This document shows positions 1 to 9,600 of a DNA stretch of 64,000 bases, in pieces (the first letter of the stretch is position 1; every line of letters begins with the position of its first letter). The position numbers were made by a program, and so were the translations under genes. The notes beneath the pieces are model-generated. The model was not told the origin of the DNA. It did not search any database and worked only from the letters and a program-made list of their open reading frames with translations. This DNA is from Aquila chrysaetos chrysaetos (taxonomy: Eukaryota; Chordata; Aves; Accipitriformes; Accipitridae): assembly GCF_900496995.4 (NCBI RefSeq), contig NC_044011.1:10944041-11008040 (forward strand). The letters are read 5' to 3'.

Positions 1-77
1 AGGGATACTAATTCTAATTTCTCCTGTAATTGCACAGAATTCCTCTGTTCTAGATTTCTGGCAGAGAGATTATATAC

Positions 78-2198
78 CTTATTATAGTCAAAGCCATAAT
101 GAGACAGGAACTGAATGCTAGATGCAGAAAGGGTGAATTCGACATCTGTAACTCCCAGCATTGAGGGAAAGAGGAAAAAGTTGTATGAATGCACCACATA
201 CCTACAATGAAAAGAAAAATCTCTCTAGAAGATAATTACAAGAAATAGCTCCTCCCAAGAGAATTCTGCATAAAATCTCAACTGCACTGTCTTCATTATA
301 ACAGAAAACTGCTTTTTTACTTACTTGTTTGAATTTTCATTTGAGAATATTGCCAGCCCTGCAAGACAGAGAGAAACCTCCATTGAAATGGCAATGTTTA
401 GCTGGGTATCTACAGATACTGTGAAAATTAGGTAAGGGATGTGGGGATCCCCTGATGGAGTATGTGTTTTCCACTCACTAACGCCATAGTGCAAATCTTA
501 ACAGCAACTGCTGGACCACTCCACAGCTCCCCAAGAGCTGAACAGGGACAAGCTTCTAGTGCCAGGTGGGAAAAGGACTCAAGCCTGATTAAATAGCAAA
601 TGGATTGAGCAACAGGTGAGAAGAGGCAAGTTGGTGACGAAAATCTCCAACTATGCATACACAGGTCTGCGGGTCCAACTACACTCCAAAAGCATTTGGA
701 AGGAGCTAGGCACCACAGAGGACTGAAACATGTTTTTTACTACTTAGGTTCCTTTTTTTCCTATTAATCCCTAAAAAGCCTAAGGCTTTGAACAATATTT
801 TAAACAGTTTTGGAGCTGGTTTCTTGACCTCTAACTGGTTCTTAACTGTCAATAGCCCTCCACCACCACTACAGGCCTGTTCTTGCATTGATTTTTTAAA
901 TTATTTTTGGAATATCAGAAATGCTAGCCTTTTCCTCTCCGATAGTCACCTTACTCATACACTGTATCAAATGACACAGCCATGAATAGGAGCTGCTGGC
1001 ACCTATTTCTTGCTTGCACCCTCTGTTTTAAAAGCCCTGTATTTGTAGCTGCAATCTTTAAATATGAACAATTTCAGACCAGCAAAAAGTATACAGCCCA
1101 CCTGATTTTAAGTTATTTAAAATACTAAAAAGTTGTTAGTATTATACTTCAGAGGGGGGAAAAAACCAAAAACCAACAACAAAAAAACAAACTACCACAG
1201 CAAACAAATGGCTCTGTAATGAGTGAACCAAGGCCAGAGCTACCCGCAGGGCTCACCAGCTGGCAAAAGGCCAGTTACCACTGGGACCTTGGGAAATTTT
1301 TTTCTGTGTCATAACAGCACTTACCAAGCTGAGTAACAGTGAAGCGCTGGACGCTCTGCCTGGCCTTCAGGTACCGCTCCGCAGGGGAATCAAACAGGCT
1401 ATGAACAAAACCAGAACTGGGGGAAAGGGAATGGAAACAAGAAGGTTTGCAATGCACAGGTTGTTCTCACAGAGCTAGAGCAGCAAGTCTCCCCCACATT
1501 TCAAGTCCAACAGCTTTACCTGGGCTGGTTATTTTGTGGGAAAGTTGAATGTAAGCCAGTAAACTCCATATCAAGGGCTGTTGAGGTGGAAAAAACACAA
1601 AAAAAACTTAAACATGAGGCATGCGTTCCACTGGCATCAGGTCAAGGGTTTCCAAAGCACCTCTGTCCACCGTAACCTCTGTGTCAAACCCAGTGGCAGC
1701 AAGCTCAAGAGAAAAGGCAACCGACCGCTGTGCAGTCTCCTGCTCCCTCATCCCTGTGGCAGGGTGAGGTATGCCAAACACCCCCCCGGGAGGGGCCCGA
1801 CTCGCCCTCTGCAGGACGTGCGTGCCCCCCCGGCCCATAACTAACATCCAGAGCCCCCAGCCCGCCCAGCCGAGGCCAGCACCGCAGCGAGGGCTCCCTT
1901 CCCAACCCTCTGCCGCCCGTGTCCTGCCTCAGCCTTCGCTCTTCTGGTGCGCGCCAGCGCCATCACCTGCTAAAACACACCTCAACGCCCGCTGCCGCCT
2001 CGCCCCCTCAGCGGGCAAGGGTCTCGCCGCCTCGCCTCAGCCACCGCAGGGCGGGCGGGCCGGGGCCAGCGCTAACGGCCCGCAACCCACCACCGGCCGC
2101 CCCCCACCCCGCCGGGGCTCACCCAGGAAGGCGGCGCGGCGGACGCGGCCCCGCAGGCGCGGCAGGCCCCGCTGGAAGTCCGCCGCCCCCACCTCCAT
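78..2198 (-). CDS. PNLDC1: PNLDC1, poly(A)-specific ribonuclease-like domain protein 1 (5' part; gene continues off the left edge)
   Basis: Five coding exons on the minus strand: 2123-2198 (start ATG at 2198), 1520-1577, 1325-1398, 325-358 and 78-201. All junctions keep phase with GT-AG introns. The conceptual protein starts MEVGAADF, close to human PNLDC1 MDVGADEF. Residues 27-33 read LDMEFTG, the first acidic motif of the DEDD exonuclease family (D28 and E30 would bind metal). Exon 3 encodes LFDSPAERYLKARQSVQ, near-identical to human; the last exon includes HSYNFFLFPS and ASSIQFL. The family trims piRNA precursor 3' ends at the mitochondrial surface and normally ends in a membrane anchor, which lies outside this window. 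About 120 residues are seen of roughly 520-530. Its promoter lies just behind the MRPL18 3' end, in tandem. The exonuclease assignment is secure; the piRNA role is inferred from mammalian orthology. Confidence 0.9.
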
Positions 2199-2660
2199 CG
2201 CCGGCCTCCGCGCTGCCCTGCGCGCAGCGCCGCCGGCGGCGGGTCTTCACCCGGCTTTAAAAAAAACACAAACCCCCCCGGCGTAATTAACGAAAAAAAA
2301 GGCAAAATAAGAAAAAAAAACCCAGCACGGGAACCCGCGGTTGACCGTAAGGGAGGAGGGGGGGAGTGCCAGGCCGCGCGCGGGGACGCCGAGCTGGAAG
2401 CCGCGGAGGTTCGGACCCGGAACGGGAAGGGCTGCGGGCGCTGCGCACCGCGGGGCTCTGCCCGTCCCTCCGACAGACGGACGGACACACGGCTGCGGCC
2501 GGGGAACAAGCAGCAGGCGGAGGCAGAAAGAGGGGAAGGGGCACCTCGTCCCTGCCGCCGCCGGCAGTTGCGCGGCTTCCCTCCGAGAGCTGCGAGGGCG
2601 CAGTAGTTCGAAGGTCAGGGTTGCACGAAAGCTGCAAAGGTGTGTTCGGGGCATTTAATT
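2199..2660 (-). promoter_or_regulatory. CpG-rich promoter and 5' UTR region of PNLDC1
   Basis: Very GC- and CpG-rich sequence upstream of the PNLDC1 ATG (the island extends over about 1750-2620), fitting a CpG-island promoter. It is interrupted at about 2257-2325 by an A-rich stretch. No TATA box is obvious and the transcription start cannot be placed. Long open frames here on both strands are a product of GC content. MRPL18 should terminate near 2940, leaving only a few hundred bases between the two tandem genes. Confidence 0.55.
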
Positions 2661-2956
2661 TTTACCAGGTTTGGCGCGTAACTTTGTTACAGTTCTAAAC
2701 ATTCACCTAATGACTGCACTTCGCTAAATTAGACGGGCAGTGTACAGGGATCAAATGTCTAAGCATTTCCAGAGGTCAGGTTAGAACAGACACAAAACCA
2801 AATATTAAAAATAAAATATACCCTAAAATTACAGAATTTTGAAGTAAATGCTGTTAACCTGTCAGGCTGAACTATGGTAACAATTTATTCTAGCCTTAAA
2901 GGTGTTGATAATTTTAGAATCAAGAATATGACACACTTCTGTCCATTTAAAAATAT

Positions 2957-2962
2957 TTTATT
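2957..2962 (-). terminator. MRPL18 poly(A) signal (AATAAA)
   Basis: AATAAA on the minus strand, about 110 bases beyond the MRPL18 stop codon (3073). It is the first canonical signal in that direction and predicts a short 3' UTR with cleavage near 2940. Confidence 0.7.
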
Positions 2963-3072
2963 GTAAGATGCCACGTTCCACCTTTTTCCAGCTCTGGACC
3001 TTCACTGTGCCGGCACACACACCTAAAAAAGCAATCGTCGTGCCTTGGAAAGTTTTCCCAACGGTCTCCATT

Positions 3073-5639
3073 TTACTGATAGATTCTTCGTGGCTCACGC
3101 AGAATGACACCACCCTCCTGCATAGCTTTTTCAAATTCCTGAATCTTGTTTAAAAGACAGAGAGACAAGAATGAATACAAAGAAAAGCCATCAGCACCGA
3201 AGTATCAGTGGGGACACGTTATGTGGAGGGGCAGAGGTTAACAGCCTCACTCAAGCACAATGCCAGGAACTGCAGTTTGTCAAAGCTACCCTTTTGAGTG
3301 TTGCAAGAAGGGATTGTCAAGCCACATAAGAAAATTAATGGTGAAGAGGAGTAAAATTATGCTTAAAAAGGGCCAAATAAGCGTAAGGAGATGGGTACTT
3401 GCCGAGTCACAACGATATTCCCAGGGGATAACAGCTTTAAAGTTCACAAAGTTGATTCCTGCTTCCAAACAGCGCTGTGCCATTACGCGGCCAAGGTTTC
3501 TGCATGCTGTTACTCCCTTGGGACTGTAGAGATGTCTCTTTATGGCCCACTCTCGGGTAGAGGCAGATACCACAACATCCCCGTTACAGCGCTCAACGAA
3601 GGCTTCTACGTAATGCTGTGTCCGCTCAAGCCGTAATCTGAGTGAAGGAAAGAATGAACACGGGATTATGATGTCTTTTCCAGATGTACAGAGAGAACAC
3701 ATTCAAATGCTTAAATGTGTAAGTAACTCACTTTGTGAAACAAAATTGAATGTACTAGAACTATTAATATAATAATGAAATCTGGATATTGCTTTTATTA
3801 TCTAGGGTTTTACTTGTCAGGACATAAAATAGGACTCATATTACCAGTTCAGCAGAGTGAAATTCCAAGAGCAACTTTTCACCAGTTACTCAGGTGCACA
3901 GTCCTACGCTGCCTCACACCAGCACGCGCTCCAAACCAAGCACTGTCCACCTGCACAGTCCAGTACAGGTGCTTATGAGCTAGACCAGGGGAACGGCTCC
4001 AGCAGAAATGTAACTTCAGGTTCGCTACGCAGTCTCTGAAAGGCTTGTGCTTACACAGCAGGTAACAACTTGTCAAGATCGGCAAGTGGTCAAGCAGTAC
4101 TTCATAAGCCGTAACACATAACCACAGAGTACTAGGAGCAACTATTTCTTATCACATTGAGACAAAATCAGACTTCCAGGTATGAACAAACTGAATGTGG
4201 TTCTCCCCTCAAGAACAAAATAATGATTTTGAATCCTCAGCTTAAAATGAACTTATTTTCCAGATGACAAGCAAAAAAAAGCAAACAAAAAAAAACCCCC
4301 AAACTATTACAGTGCCTCAAATAAAACAATGATGCATGGTCAACACAGGACTAGGAGAATCCTAAATTAAACAGCAGTTGCTGAAGCAATATTACTGCTA
4401 CCTTAACAATAGACAGAAAGATCTTCAACATGTATGCTAACTTTGACATGATGCTAGCCTACTGTTCTCCGAGCACAAAAGATACCTGTTGATTAAGAAC
4501 AACTAAGGGGGCAACTGATTCAACAACTCAAGAAGTGCACTCTGTAGACATTCCACCTGGTGGGTTTCTGGGGTTTGGCTTTGTCTTGTTTATTTGTTTG
4601 TTTTCTTTTGGAGTCCTTGTTTCTGCTGGTGACTTTCTGACTCACCTATGCCAGAATTCACGCTTTGGCCATGTTGTCTTCCAGCCACGCTCCTTCCTAG
4701 CCAGGGCCAACTGCTCCAGGTTCCGAGGATTTCTGTTAGTGAAGTCTGGGGCAACAACCTCATTTTCATTCGTGTCCACTTCGGTCTCAGTTTTGAGAGT
4801 GGCTGTAGTTGATGCAAAACGAAGACCTTAGGGAAAAACAGAACATAAAATCCCCCAGACTTAAAAAAAAAATATAATGCAGACAGTAGAACGAATACAA
4901 GACAGAATGATGCAGCCTGTAAGAGTTAGCAGGGCAAAATCTGGGGTTTTGTTTTTTTTTTTTTTTTAAACACTTAATAGATAGATTACCAGAGCTCAAC
5001 CTGTTTCTGCAATTCATGAAGTGAACTGTAAGCTAAAAATGAAAACCATATTAACACTGGTTCAAAACTCACGCATGAAGTATAAACTCATGCATGACCA
5101 GAAGATCCCTAGGATTAAGGCTTTACAAAACACTGGAAGTACAGAAAGAACCAATAACAGCGCTACCAAATAACAAGGTAAAAATCCACTATACTGTCAG
5201 CCTAATCGTCACTAATTAACCTAACAAAGAGGAATCTGGAGTTAGGCTCGCACACTCAGTCTGCTACACAACTTTTCGGTCCAGAGAAGCAGCGGGAACC
5301 GCTCATCAGAGCGACGGGCAGTGTCTCTCCTTGTCAGACCGCCCGCCCCGGCCGGAGACGCCCCAGCAGCGGCCCAGTCCCACAGCAACCCGAATGGCTA
5401 TTACAAGCGGGAGACCGGCACCGACTGAGGCCTGCGCACGGCGGAGCAGCCCTGGGATCACCCCGGCATCACCCCGGCATCACCCCTCCGCCGGCAGCAC
5501 GGCGCGGGGGGTGCGGCGCGGAGCCTCCCTGCCGGGAAGGGCCGGCATGGCGAGCCGCAGAGCGGCTGAGCTTACCCGCTCTGCGCGCCTGGAGCCCGCC
5601 GGCCGCCAGCAGCAGGCGGCTGCGGCTGCTCAGCGCCAT
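3073..5639 (-). CDS. MRPL18: MRPL18, mitochondrial large-subunit ribosomal protein uL18m
   Basis: Four exons on the minus strand: 5576-5639 (ATG at 5639), 4646-4826, 3403-3637 and 3073-3144, totalling 552 bp and 183 aa (human 180). The N-terminus [15 protein letters not shown] is Arg/Leu/Ala-rich without acidic residues, as expected of a matrix-targeting presequence. Downstream blocks match human closely: [59 protein letters not shown] and the terminus LREPRRIYQ. The protein joins the 39S subunit near the central protuberance. The last intron uses a GC donor; the resulting D-S-I-Q join keeps the same spacing as human. The gene is divergent from TCP1 across a shared promoter of about 970 bp. 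A stress-induced cytosolic form made from a downstream CUG is reported for mammals; whether birds make it cannot be judged here. Confidence 0.95.
3145..3402 (-). other. MRPL18 intron 3, GC-AG type
   Basis: Exon 3 ends at the Ser codon TCG (3405-3403), followed by GCAAGT. Exon 4 begins ATTCAGGAATTT after AAACAAG. The nearby GT, two bases further into the intron, would put the next exon out of frame with an early stop and offers no alternative AG. Only the GC donor keeps phase 0 and the human residue spacing between DS and AM. GCAAGT is the typical GC-AG donor consensus. Confidence 0.85.
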
Positions 5640-5700
5640 AGGGAGCCGGCGCCCGCCACGGCCTCGGGCGGCAGTCACCTCCCCTCACGGGCAGCTGAGT

Positions 5701-5713
5701 GCCGCCATCTTGG
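5701..5713 (-). promoter_or_regulatory. YY1-type motif upstream of MRPL18
   Basis: GCCGCCATCTTGG on the plus strand, i.e. CCAAGATGGCGGC reading toward MRPL18, about 60-75 bases before its start codon. This is the strong vertebrate YY1 consensus in its usual orientation near the start site. Motif match only. Confidence 0.55.
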
Positions 5714-5730
5714 CGAGGGCGGCACTTCCC

Positions 5731-5756
5731 CCGGAAGCCGGCCTCAGGGACTTCCG
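5731..5756. promoter_or_regulatory. Pair of ETS/GABP (NRF-2) type sites
   Basis: CCGGAAG at 5731-5737 and its inverted counterpart ACTTCCG at 5750-5756, closely spaced beside the YY1 motif. Paired GGAA sites are typical of GABP-driven promoters of mitochondrial ribosomal and respiratory genes. Binding is inferred from the motif. Confidence 0.5.
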
Positions 5757-6287
5757 CCCGCAGTCAATGAGGTCAGGCAGAACCGCCGGCCCAGCGTTCC
5801 CTCGGCAAGCTGCCCGGGGAAGGGTCTGGTTGTGTCTGATGCGTTTAACGGAGTAAAGCGGGAAACTCTTTCCCGACTCGGAAATGGTATTTGATTTTTC
5901 CCCTTGGAAAAGGGGCGCGAGGAGACACCGAACTGCAGAGACCGGGGCAATGTGTCCTGCAGCGGGCCCCCGGCGCCTCTCAAAAGCCACGGGATGAGAG
6001 ACCAGAGCCGCTACAAAAACTGCCTACAGTTATTAAAAGCAAAACTGCGCCTTTTGCGCTGCAGACTAGGGATCTACCGCTACTCCCTCGGGCACAAGCA
6101 GCGCCGGGAGGCGTGTGATACCGCCGAGCCCCACAGCGGCGGCGGGCGCTGAGCCGCCCAGCCCGCTGCCCCTTCCCCGGCCGCTGCAGGGTTATCCCGA
6201 CCGCTTACAAGCCCGGCACCCTCGGCCGAGGGGAAGGCGGCGGCCCTCCTCCGCCCCGGCCCGCTCCGCTAAGAGGAGAGATGCGAC

Positions 6288-6297
6288 GCGCATGCGC
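6288..6297. promoter_or_regulatory. NRF-1 palindrome
   Basis: GCGCATGCGC, a perfect palindromic NRF-1 core, about 320 bases upstream of the TCP1 ATG and 650 from the MRPL18 ATG. NRF-1 controls many mitochondrial-protein genes and could serve either direction. Confidence 0.55.
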
Positions 6298-6312
6298 GCA
6301 AGCCCGCACTAC

Positions 6313-6338
6313 CTTCTAGAACCTGCTGGAAGCCTTCC
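6313..6338. promoter_or_regulatory. Heat-shock-element-like cluster
   Basis: TTC at 6314-6316, GAA at 6319-6321 and GAA at 6329-6331 lie on the 5-bp periodicity of HSF binding sites, with one unit (6324-6328) not matching. A further TTC at 6335 is one base off register. The core TTCTAGAA is a perfect inverted pair. CCT subunit genes are known HSF targets in mammals, so TCP1 regulation is plausible. Confidence 0.45.
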
Positions 6339-6386
6339 TGCTTCCCCCCCCCACCGGGGCGTGACGGCTTTGTTCAACCGCACCCA

Positions 6387-6430
6387 CCAATCGCGGCTTG
6401 AGGCTGGGCCGCACCGCGCGCCTGGATTGG
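6387..6430. promoter_or_regulatory. Two CCAAT boxes (NF-Y type) in opposite orientation
   Basis: CCAAT at 6387-6391 and ATTGG at 6426-6430, about 39 bases apart and followed by GC boxes (GGGCGG). Paired NF-Y sites 180-220 bases upstream of the coding start suit a TATA-less housekeeping promoter for TCP1. Confidence 0.5.
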
Positions 6431-6606
6431 GCGGGCAGGGCGTGGCCCCGCCCCTCGCGCGGGCGGGGCCCTCCCCTCTCCCTCCACCCGCTCCCGCGTG
6501 GAGGGGGGTGGGGCGGCGTGTACCCAGCGTTCCCTGCGGCGCCTCTGGCCATTCCGTGGCTCCGCGCGCTGCCGTCCCGCAGGGCTTGGCGCGGCGGCCG
6601 GGCGGG

Positions 6607-6617
6607 AAGATGGCGGC
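6607..6617 (+). promoter_or_regulatory. YY1-type motif containing the first TCP1 ATG
   Basis: AAGATGGCGGC, the strong YY1 consensus, whose ATG is the first in-frame TCP1 start (6610). The start lies in A-at-minus-3, G-at-plus-4 context. The ATG three codons downstream (6619) corresponds to the human start. Confidence 0.5.
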
Positions 6618-9600
6618 GATGGAGGGACCCCTGGCTGTCTTCGGCGAGCGGACCAGCGGCGACACGATCCGCACGCAAAACGGTAACGGCCGCGAACTGC
6701 CGGCGGGGGCTTGATGACCGGTGGAGGGAGGGGCGGCAAGGAGGTAACATGGCGCGGCCGTTCCCGCCGCCATGTGCTCACCCGCCTCTGCCCCCACCCG
6801 GGAAGGGTCTCGGCCTGCCGCCGGCTTCCCTTAGCCCCGAGCCGCTAGGAGCCCGGGGGGGGGGGGGTGGCACTGCTCTTTCTCCGCAGCGCCCGGGGGA
6901 GAGGAGAGGCTTACGCCATCCCGCGCCGCTCCCCAGCGTCTCGGTGGCGAAGTGATCCCGCGTCCCCCCTCCCTTCCTGGGGAGAAGCATCCAGCGGGAG
7001 GGGGGGCGGCAGCTGGCCAGAGGCCGGCTCGGTTCTGTCCCGAGCTCGTAGGGCCTGAGCCGGCAAGGCCTGCAGACTGGTTGAGGAGGCTTGGTGGTGA
7101 AGGCGCGGCCGGGGAAGCTTACTGGTCAACAGCACAGGGAAATAATCTGTTTCTGAAAGTGGGGACCGTCCTCGAGGTGGGTGTCTTTAACTGTAGTTCT
7201 CAAAAACATTCCACGTTTCTCAGGATTTTATGCTGAGTCGCGGGGGAAGGCTGCAAATTCCGAGACTGTTCTCAGTTTTGAGTAGATGAAAGACGAAGGA
7301 AGAAGCTGAAGACCTGCTTCCTGATGATCACGACAGTCGCGTAGCTCTGATGATGCTTGAGACGGAACACTTAGAATTAGAATTACCTTAGCCTACGGTT
7401 GAGATTCTACTTGATAATGGCACCTTTGGTACAACGGTTATTTCTTTCAGAAAGCTGCCATTACTTCTCCAAAGCCAAAGAAATAGTTACTTTTGTTTGG
7501 AGTTCAGAGTGAGGGTCTGAGTGGTAACTATTCCCATTATACTACCACTTTTTCAATTTCCAGATTAAGTGGCTATGCTTGTGGGATAAAGGAAAACTTG
7601 CCATGGTCTGAAGGAAAAGGTTGATTGTATCTTTTTCCTATATGAAATTGGCAGAACATCCTTTAAAAAAGCCACTGTGTTAGACGTTTCATGTTACTTT
7701 AGTTGTGACTAGAAGGTCATTTTTTACTTCTTGAACTTAGTTACAGAAGAATTGTTTTGTTTCAGTCACGGACCTAGTTGGGACAAAAAGATATGTTACC
7801 AATTGATATATGGTGATACCATTGCTCTGTATCTGCCTAGAACTGAGGAGTAAATGAGAGTGAAGTTTCATGCCATGAGTTGCTGCTGCCAAAAGAAACA
7901 GTGCTACCAACCTCTACTGAGCTACCACCACTGCTCTTCTGACCTCAGTAGTGTCCTCCATCTCACCAAGCCAGCAGAAAACTATTCTTTTTTTCTGATA
8001 AGTTAGCGTTGCCAGGTTAGTTAGCTGAACCAGCTTGGAGGGAAGAGTGAGGTTTGGCACTTATTGTATTTTTGAGTAGCAGCAAACTGTTACTAGCTTA
8101 GCTAGGCTGAAACCTAATCGTAAATTAGGTCACTTTATGTCAAGTTTCTGAATTGCAGGTTCTTGGAATATTTTCTTGTAAACCTGAATCACCTTCAAGT
8201 TGGAAAGATAATACTTTTTCTTTCATTTATTCAGTTACTGCTGCGTCTGCTATTGCCAATATTGTGAAGAGTTCTCTTGGGCCAGTTGGTCTGGATAAGA
8301 TGTTGGTGGATGATATTGGGGTAAGTAAGCTGTCTTTAAGAAAGTGTCAGGAGGACTTATATTCCTGTGTAAAAGTGCTTCCGCTTAGTGTGCTTCATAG
8401 GTTTAATGTGCACATGCCTGGTTTTTTTTCCATGGTTCTGAGACAGGGTAGGAGGAGAACTGTGGTAAAATTGAGCATTGGGTAATGTGTGCTACATCAT
8501 TTTAATTTAATCTGGTACTGTAGTTTATGTGGTAGAGTTGTCTCTTTTCTACATGTAAGTTCTTGTCACCACTTACAAGTATTGGTCAAATTCACAGGAA
8601 TTAATATCACCATTGAAGTCAGGCCTTATGGTGGTGTTGACTTGTATGTCTTGGTCTCCACATTCGGAGGAATAACTAAAGAATTAAAATAATCCTATAA
8701 CAATTTTAAAGCAGTATTTCGTATTTTAAAATATTTCAAGCAAATGAGGAAAGTTTGCCATTTTACAGGCTGTTGTAACAAAATACTGTGTTAGAGGGTA
8801 CGTGCAAAATGTTTGATGAGTTTCTGTAACAAAGACTTTTCTGATAAAATGAAAGTGCAGGTTCTGCACTGGTAACATTTCTGTTGTTGGAATAGGACTC
8901 CTGTTTAAAAAGAATTAGTAAACATTTGGTATAAGTAGTTATTTTATGGACATTTGTGAAGAATAGTTAACTTTTGTTTGTATGAATGTTATGAAACACA
9001 TCAGTCAAAACATAATAGAAATATACTTTGTATTAACATTTGATTTCTGAAAATTAGGATGTAACCATTACTAATGATGGTGCAACCATTCTGAAGCTGC
9101 TAGAAGTGGAACATCCTGCTGCAAAAGTTCTTTGTGAGCTGGCAGACCTGCAAGACAAAGAAGTTGGCGATGGGACAACCTCAGTGGTATGTAGAAAGTT
9201 TTACAGGCAGGTACACCAAAAGTCAGTGTTTCATTATCACGGTGCCGCTTTTGATATATCTGTTACGAATCTTGATGCAGTGTCGAACAACTATACATAC
9301 AGAATAAAAAAACTTTGCAGTTGACTGAATATAAGCAGGTATAATTCTAGGTTGCAAGTACTTGTTTCTGCCAAGTAGATGTTGGACAACTATTTGTGAT
9401 TCTACTTTCCACTTAATGGCAATAGATAGTTATTTTGCTTGTATGGAATACATGTGTTTAGTGTTTGTATTTCAAACAGGTGATTATTGCTGCAGAACTT
9501 CTAAAAAATGCAGATGAGCTTGTGAAACAGAAAATTCATCCTACCTCCATTATTGGTGGATACCGACTTGCTTGCAAGTAAGAAACTAATACAGTTGAAG

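Larger units (their letters stand above)
5640..6609. promoter_or_regulatory. Divergent CpG-island promoter shared by MRPL18 (minus) and TCP1 (plus)
   Basis: About 970 bp separate the two start codons, all GC- and CpG-rich with no TATA box near either start. The MRPL18 side holds a YY1-type motif and two ETS/GABP-type sites, usual for nuclear genes of mitochondrial proteins. The TCP1 side holds two CCAAT boxes, GC boxes, an NRF-1 palindrome and a heat-shock-like element. A middle stretch (about 5880-6110) is less GC-rich, so the interval could be two abutting promoters rather than one core. Confidence 0.7.

Noticed and set aside
1608-1847. Minus-strand frame with an LELAATGF stretch, first considered as PNLDC1 exon 2
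   Set aside because: It lacks the DxE motif and suitable splice phases. The real exon 2 is 1520-1577, with LDMEFTG and correct phases on both sides.
1771-2286. 171-codon open frame on the plus strand antisense to PNLDC1 exon 1
   Set aside because: Composition-driven frame in a CpG island; the true exon lies on the other strand with correct splice sites and homology.
6115-6955. Several long open frames around the TCP1 first exon
   Set aside because: GC-driven frames; only 6610-6682 matches TCP1 and has a proper donor.
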